A stretch of 64,000 bases of DNA from Mrakia gelida (lineage: Eukaryota > Basidiomycota > Tremellomycetes > Cystofilobasidiales > Mrakiaceae): NCBI GenBank assembly GCA_024345305.1, contig BRON01000008.1, forward strand, positions 434,001 to 498,000, in the 5' to 3' direction. Every line of letters starts with the position of its first letter. Position 1 is the first letter of the stretch. Made by a program: the position numbers and the translations under genes. Positions 58,655-64,000 of the stretch are shown here, piece by piece. The notes under the pieces were generated by a model. That model did no database searches, was not told where the DNA came from, and was given only the letters and a program-made list of their open reading frames with translations.

Positions 58655-60849
58655 TCACGCCTCGACCTTGAGCGCCTTCTTCCTCTTCATGCCCAGCGAA
58701 ATCGACTGGTTACGAGTGTCCAGAAGATGAGATGGGTGGAGGAAGTTGACGGAGATGAGTGCAAAGATGATCATCATACCGTCGAGGAAGTTGAAGAGCC
58801 GCTGGTTGGCTGAGAAGGGAAAAGGAGACGAAGGAAGTCAGCTTTGATGTCGTTTCGCGACGCGACGTGGCCATTCGACTGGACTCACCGATGATGGGAC
58901 CGGTCCAGCCGTCTGAGGGAGGGAAGGGAAGAATCAGAGGGTCAGCCAAGATGTTTCGCTGCCATCGAAGCCGAAAATAAGGTGCTCACCGAGAAGCTCG
59001 ATGGTTCGGTAGATCGACCTGAGGACACGAAGCGACGAGATCAGCGACAGTTCTGAGGATTGAAAGGGACGTCGAGGAGACAAGACTCACCGAATGAAAA
59101 TGAAAAGGGTGCTGAGCGACAGTCCGAGGATGAGCAGCTTCAGGTTCCTTCCTACGGAGTCGACCTCAAGCTCCGGCGAAGCGTCTTGATCGTACGCGAC
59201 GCCGTCCTGCCTCTTCTCGGTACCGTCAGGCGACGCCGTAGGAGACGAGTGTCGTCTGATGGGCTTCTTGAACGACCAACGGTAGAGGAACTCGGCACCC
59301 AAGATCGTGAAGAGGACCATCTGAAGACGAGGTGGGAAGTTAGCAAAAGGAACTTTGGTCGACCAGGCGAGAGGAGGGAAAGGACTCACGATAGCCATTT
59401 GGAAGATGATACCTCTGAGAAAGCGAGTCAAGATGGAGTGAGTCAGAGAGACAAAGAAACGAGTTTGAAAGGGAGGGCAAAAACGCGACTCACCCGACCA
59501 TGATCTTCGCTCCCACGTCCGGATCCTTTCGAGGGATTGAAGTCGACTGAACAGCGACAGCGGCAGATCCTCCTCCAATAGCCTGTACGACGAGCGATAT
59601 CAGATCGCAGGTGCAGAAGACGATGGTGTACTGCGAGGGAGAAGCGAAGAGGTCAGATCGAGATAGAGCGAGGAGAAGCGAGCGGAATGGAGGAGACGAA
59701 CCCATTTAGGGGCGATTCTCGAGTATTGAAGACCGAGCTTGTTGATGATGAGTCCGAGGATGAGGTAGTTCGAGGCCATGATGAAGGCTGAAGAGATGGG
59801 AGTAACGCGTGAAGAGTCAGTCGACCGCGAAAGGTGAACGCGAGTGAAGCAGCTCGATTTCTCAAGAGCTGCGAACTCGAGATCTGGAAGGGGCACGAGA
59901 TATCAGGAGATACTAACCAGGAGCGATGATCAAGCAACAAATTTGCATCTAAAAAGGAAAGGAGAGCGGTGTGTGAGCTCCGGAAAGGACGCGTCGGAGG
60001 GCCGGACCCAAACCGCGCCGTGGGTCGTGGGTCGAGAAAACGAAAGCAAAGAGACCACTCACCAGGTAACCATTCAGTATCGTATGGTTGATTGAGTTCC
60101 ACAGCCGTCCCGACCATCCCAGTATCTCGAGAATCCCTCCTGGAACGATGGTGAACAGCAGCCAGAACAGACGACCTTGGATCGCTTGTCCAGTGTGGGC
60201 GACTGGAACGAACGAAGATTGAGAGCAAAGGTGAGAGCGAGAGCGAAAGGTCAGCGAGCTGAGAGTGATTCGAAAAGGAGCAGAAAACAAGAGGAGGCTG
60301 GGGGGGACGAACTGGTCGAGAGCGAGAAGACTGAACCAAGGGATGACGAGCGCGAGGAGGTCAGTCCTTCTGTTTCTTCAGTCCCTCGGATCGGACAAAG
60401 GAGGAAGACCTAGACTCACAGACGATAAACACCACGCAAACCCACTGTGTAGGGATGTATCCGCTGTGAGAGACAAGCGGCGATGTTTCAGGGAAGGAAG
60501 GAAGGTCAGCTCTCCGAAGGAAACGTGGATTTCGATGACAGGCCGACCGAAGGAGAAGCTCGCTCTTCTCCTTCCTTCCTTCCACCCTGCCTGCTCCCAC
60601 CCACCACCCCTTCGCTTCTCCACAGAGAAGCTCGGAGTGCGAGCAACGGCCTCGCTGCTCGATCTGGGAGAGAAAGAAGGGGAGGGGGGGAGAGGTCGTC
60701 CCTTCAAGGGAAGCGAAGAAGGAACCCATGCGAGCTCGTCTGAGCTCGACCTTCCTTCCTCCACCTCGTCTCCCCTCCTCGTTCAGAGCCAGCTTGTCGC
60801 GAAGGACTCACTAAAGCTGAGTGTCGTAAGAAGCGTGAAGCGTGGGCAT
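58655..60849 (-). CDS. RTA1-family seven-transmembrane protein, copy 2
   Basis: The start M-P-T-L-H-A-S-Y-D-T-Q-L-Y is at 60849 and the stop TGA is at 58657-58655. The exon chain gives Y-G-Y-I-P-T-Q-W-V-C-V-V-F-I-V, L-F-W-L-L-F-T-I-V-P-G-G-I-L-E-I-L-G-W, and C-C-L-I-I-A-P-A-F-I-M-A-S-N-Y-L-I-L-G-L-I-I-N. It continues with Y-T-I-V-F-C-T-C-D-L-I-S-L-V-V-Q-A-I-G-G-G, I-F-I-R-S-I-Y-R-T-I-E-L and G-M-M-I-I-F-A-L-I-S-V-N. The I-A-P-A-F-x-x-A-x-Y-x-x-L-G block is the family hallmark. Same orientation, intron layout and C-terminal Lys-rich tail as copy 1, so a tandem duplication is likely. The transported lipid is unknown; sphingoid bases are a guess from Rsb1. Confidence 0.9.
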
Positions 60850-61337
60850 CTCTAAGATCCGAAAGCGGCTTCGTTAATTGAGAAAGTGGTGGTTAGAGAA
60901 TGAAGTCCCCAAGCCCTGTCCTTTCCTCTCTGCGTTGCGGCCTTCTTAGGCCGTCTACATAAAGGGGGCCGACGGTCAGGATTGTTGAAGATTTTCTCGC
61001 TCGCAAGTTTCGGAACGACGCGTCGCACGTCGAGGTCGAAGCTCTCACAAGAGTTCAACGTTCCTTCATGTCGGAGAATTGCTCGCACGATCAGGCACGA
61101 GCAGGTTTGGCGACGCTCGAGCCCTTTCTTCGCTCGCTCGGGCAATCTACGCCTCTCTCTCGAAGAGAAAAAGCAAGCAGCAAGATAATCCCAAGATAAA
61201 GAACGCAACGCAAAGCAAGAAGCTAGACCCGATCTAGTCTAAGTGAAACGAGACAGCAACAGGAACAAAAAGGCAAACCAAGAGAACGAGCAGCGCAAGA
61301 AACAAAGCAACGACGCGTCTAGTCCCCCCTCCCCTCC
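60850..61337. other. Intergenic, RTA1-2 promoter and 3' flank of the next gene
   Basis: Two ACGCGT sites (61019, 61314) and an A-rich stretch at about 61230-61310. No gene is seen. Confidence 0.5.
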
Positions 61338-64000
61338 TCACAACTCTCCCAAAGCCCCATAATCAACCGCCTTCCTCCTTATCCCCCCTCCCCCTCCCAC
61401 GCCACCCTCCCCCCTTCCTCGTCTACTCAAACTCCGTTCCTTCATCAACCTCCCCTTCGAGCTCCCCATCAGCGCAAACGATTCCCCCTCCCTCTCGCTC
61501 TCCCCGCTCGCCTCGTACGAAGCCTTCTCCTCCTCCTGCGCTGCTCCGAACTTCCTCCTCCCGTTCGAGTAAGAAGGGGAAGAGGAGCCTTCGCTTTGAC
61601 GTCTACCTCGGGAGGAGGAGTGGGGAGAAGAGTGGGGAGAAGAAGTAAGCGAGAGCGGGAGGTCTTCGACGCTCGCGATTCTTGGACCTCCCGTCAGGAT
61701 GGCTGCTCCGAAGGACACGTCCGGTTTGGAGAGGAAGCTTGGAGTGATGGGAGAGGAGTCGACTCGCTTGGGTATGACGGGAGGGACGAGGGAGGAAGGG
61801 GAGTGGATGCTGGGTGGCGGGGTGTAGGCTGAGGGTGCGACGCCGAGGGGAGGGAGGAGGGATGATTTCCGATTCGGAGGTGCGCTGGAGCTTGACGTGG
61901 AAGAGGGAGCAGTGAGACTTCGCGCTGAAGGAGGGGAGTGAAGAGTACCGGTGCGCGGGGAGGTAGAGAGGATGGATTGGAGGGTTGAGGAGTCGTGCTG
62001 ACGATGCTGAGGGATGGAGGGGATGGGGATCGAGGAGGATCGAGGAGGGGGTGGGTGGGGAGGGGAGGAGTTCTTTGAGGAGGTGGTAGGTGTTGGGGAG
62101 GGTGATTTCTTGCGAGCAGCCGTAGTGGTGGTGGGTGGGTTGTTGCCGGTTCCCGTAGATGAGGAAGAGGAGGAGGAAGGACGAGCTTGGGAAGGGAAGT
62201 CTCGAGGAGTGTCGAGGGAAGTTGCTGAAGTCGACGCGACTGAGGAGACCGAAGCGAACGACGATCTCGAGAACGGCGTGGGAGTTTGGAAGTGCGAAGC
62301 TGTGACTGTTTGACGACGACGATGGTTCACGTCCTCCGCTGCTCCAAGCGTCGCCGAAAGCGTTCCAGGAGGACTCGTCTTCCGTCTCTCCGAACTCGCT
62401 TGAGACGAAGCTCGACTCTTGATCGTCCCCATCCCCGGTCCTTCCTCCTCATCACCACCTCTCGACCCCATTCGACGACTCCACTGAGCAGCCGTTTCTT
62501 CGAGAGGGCTCTGAGGAGAAGGGTCCGTCTCCGTTTCGTCTCCTCCGATAAGGAAGACCTCCTCTCCTGACGCGTCGACGGCGGTTTTGATGGGCGGCGG
62601 AGGCGGGGGCGAGCGAGGTTCGACGATGTTCTTCCTGTCGATGGTACTGAAGACCTCGTGCGACGATGATGCCGTGAGACTCCGACGATGTCTCTTTCCG
62701 TTGGCTGAGGAGGAAGAGCGAGATCGACCGAGGGTAGCTGTCGCGAGCACGAGACCAGTGAAAGTCTCTGCGATGACGGAGGGGAAGGATTGCTTGGACT
62801 TGGTGGAGGAGAGGGTGTTGAGGGAGGTGGTGGAGGTCATCTCAAGGTTGGAGATGGTTCGAGAGAGGGAGAGGGGAGCCGTCGACGTGGTGTTGCTGCT
62901 GATTGGGTTCGTCGTTCGTCGAGTTCCGAGGGGAGCAGCTGAGAGTCTCGGAGCGACGTTGTTGTTGTGATGGTACTCCTCCGATGTTCCCTCGCCAGGG
63001 AACGTCTTCTTCCTCAGGACGTTGTGTCCAGGAGGAGCCTCTCCATGGGAGATCGTCTCCCTCCTCCTCGTCGAAATCGAGTTCCTCGCCGACCACTCGC
63101 CCGACCCGTTCCAATCGAACCTCGTGAACACCCACGTCTCCCACTCCAGGAACTCCCTCGGATGACGAGCCTCGACCTCCTTGAAGTAGCCTGATTTCTT
63201 GAGTCTCCAGCTGGGTTGGGTGAGGATGTTACGAGCTTCGAGGTAAAGTTGACGACGGTCGAAGTTCGGCGAGAGGTTGAGTTGGGTTCGAGCGGACCAA
63301 GGGGAGGCGAAGGTGAGGCAGCGGAGGAGACTTTCGTGAGCTGTGGACGGAAGGGAGAGGAAGAGAAGTTCAGTCAGCGAGAGGTGATAGGCAAAAGAGT
63401 ACGAGAGAGGAAAGCTCACCTCGTTGCGACTGCGACCTAACCCAAATCCTTCCCGTCTCGACCTTCACCCCTCCCTCCGTCCTCTCCGAGAACCTCGCCA
63501 GGATACTCTTCGCCGGAATCGTCTGCAGTGACCGCGAGTTCACCTTCGGTGCATCGAACTCGTCCAAGCTGATCAAAGCGGTGATGGGGTAGTGGGCGAC
63601 GGGAACGGACGAGTGCTGTTCGAATGAAGAAAAACACGATCTTCAAGTCAGCTTCCCTCTTCTCTGCTCCCCTTCTCCTTCCCCCTCTTCCCTCTTCAAA
63701 AACGCGTTCAGGTACTCACCAATCCCTCCTCAATACTCTTCCAAGCCTTCACCTCCCCACCCTCAACCTTCAACCACCTCCTCTTGAACGTCAAGCTCTC
63801 GTTCTCCCTCCCTGCTCCTCCGCTCGAACTCGAGTGTTTCGTCGAGCCACCGACGACGCTGGAGATGAACGCCCAGGATTGGAAGCACGGGCGGAGATAG
63901 TGTTCCGGGTTGGAACGGGGGAGGGGGATGTAGGCGTCCTTGAAATGGCAAACGCGAAAACAAAACAAGACGAGAAGTTCGACGACGCGTCAGACTTCGT
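61338..64000 (-). CDS. Large Ser/Pro-rich protein of unknown function, 5' end beyond the window
   Basis: Three exons are visible. One begins at about 63954, after an acceptor CATTTCAAG whose CTGAC branch is at the window edge. One lies at about 63421-63612. A long last exon runs from about 63342 to the stop at 61338. The N-terminal visible part is globular: P-C-F-Q-S-W-A-F-I-S-S-V-V-G-G, L-T-F-K-R-R-W-L-K-V-E-G-G-E-V-K-A-W (PH-like strand pattern), V-A-H-Y-P-I-T-A-L-I-S-L-D-E-F, and W-E-T-W-V-F-T-R-F-D-W-N-G-S-G-E-W. The last 600 residues are low complexity, rich in Ser, Thr, Pro and Arg, with one short hydrophobic stretch (F-T-G-L-V-L-A-T-A-T-L-G). The PH-domain idea is weak. No known family recognised. 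Confidence 0.65.

Overview
This is an intron-dense, moderately GC-rich eukaryotic chromosome segment. I read it as a basidiomycete fungus, most likely a Pucciniomycotina red yeast of the Rhodotorula/Sporobolomyces kind. That placement is an inference from gene content and intron style, not a species call. Introns are mostly 45-110 nt. They start with GTGAGT or one of several variants (GTACGT, GTTCGT, GTCAGT, GTGCGT), carry a CTGAC or CTAAC branch site and end in CAG or TAG. Coding strands and UTRs are strongly pyrimidine-rich. There are no bacterial operons, CRISPR arrays, insertion sequences or rRNA genes, and no convincing tRNA. The open frames listed here are exons of spliced genes, so most CDS spans below include introns.

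Left part (1-13.4 kb): the N-terminal half of a Pch2/TRIP13 AAA+ ATPase (minus, cut by the left edge); a membrane-anchored glutaredoxin-fold protein without the active-site cysteines; a thioredoxin-fold protein whose C-x-x-C is encoded by a 20-nt microexon; an unknown membrane protein; a small six-exon gene preceded by a cluster of eight AATCGGC heptamers; a frame-disrupted SAM-methyltransferase; and a 62-residue mitochondrial-looking protein that starts 27 bp from the TFIIH helicase gene.

Middle (13.4-36 kb): XPB/Ssl2 helicase (plus); a secreted ferritin-like Rds1-type protein (minus); a DUF1771-Smr protein (minus); the GPI mannosyltransferase GPI18/PIG-V (plus); a BTB protein (plus) with apparent 3'-UTR introns; a secreted hydrophobic protein (minus) homologous to the small gene at 9.5 kb; a forkhead transcription factor (minus); and a low-complexity protein (plus).

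Right part (36.5-64 kb): a peroxisomal-type dihydroxyacetone-phosphate acyltransferase ending in A-K-L; sphingosine-1-phosphate lyase; an M14 metallocarboxypeptidase; an M20 metallopeptidase with an odd last splice site; mitochondrial ribosomal protein uS19m; an F-box protein; cohesin kleisin Rad21/Scc1; a tandem pair of RTA1-type seven-transmembrane proteins; and a partial serine-rich protein cut by the right edge.

Most genes are ordinary housekeeping functions with no joint pathway. Two neighbours share a theme: S1P lyase releases phosphoethanolamine and a fatty aldehyde, and the adjacent DHAP acyltransferase starts ether-lipid synthesis in peroxisomes. I did not find a clearly new multi-gene system. 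The most interesting items are the two-member small-protein family with its heptamer-rich promoter, the peroxisomal DHAPAT, the suspicious splice sites, and a genome-wide-looking ACGCGT enrichment.
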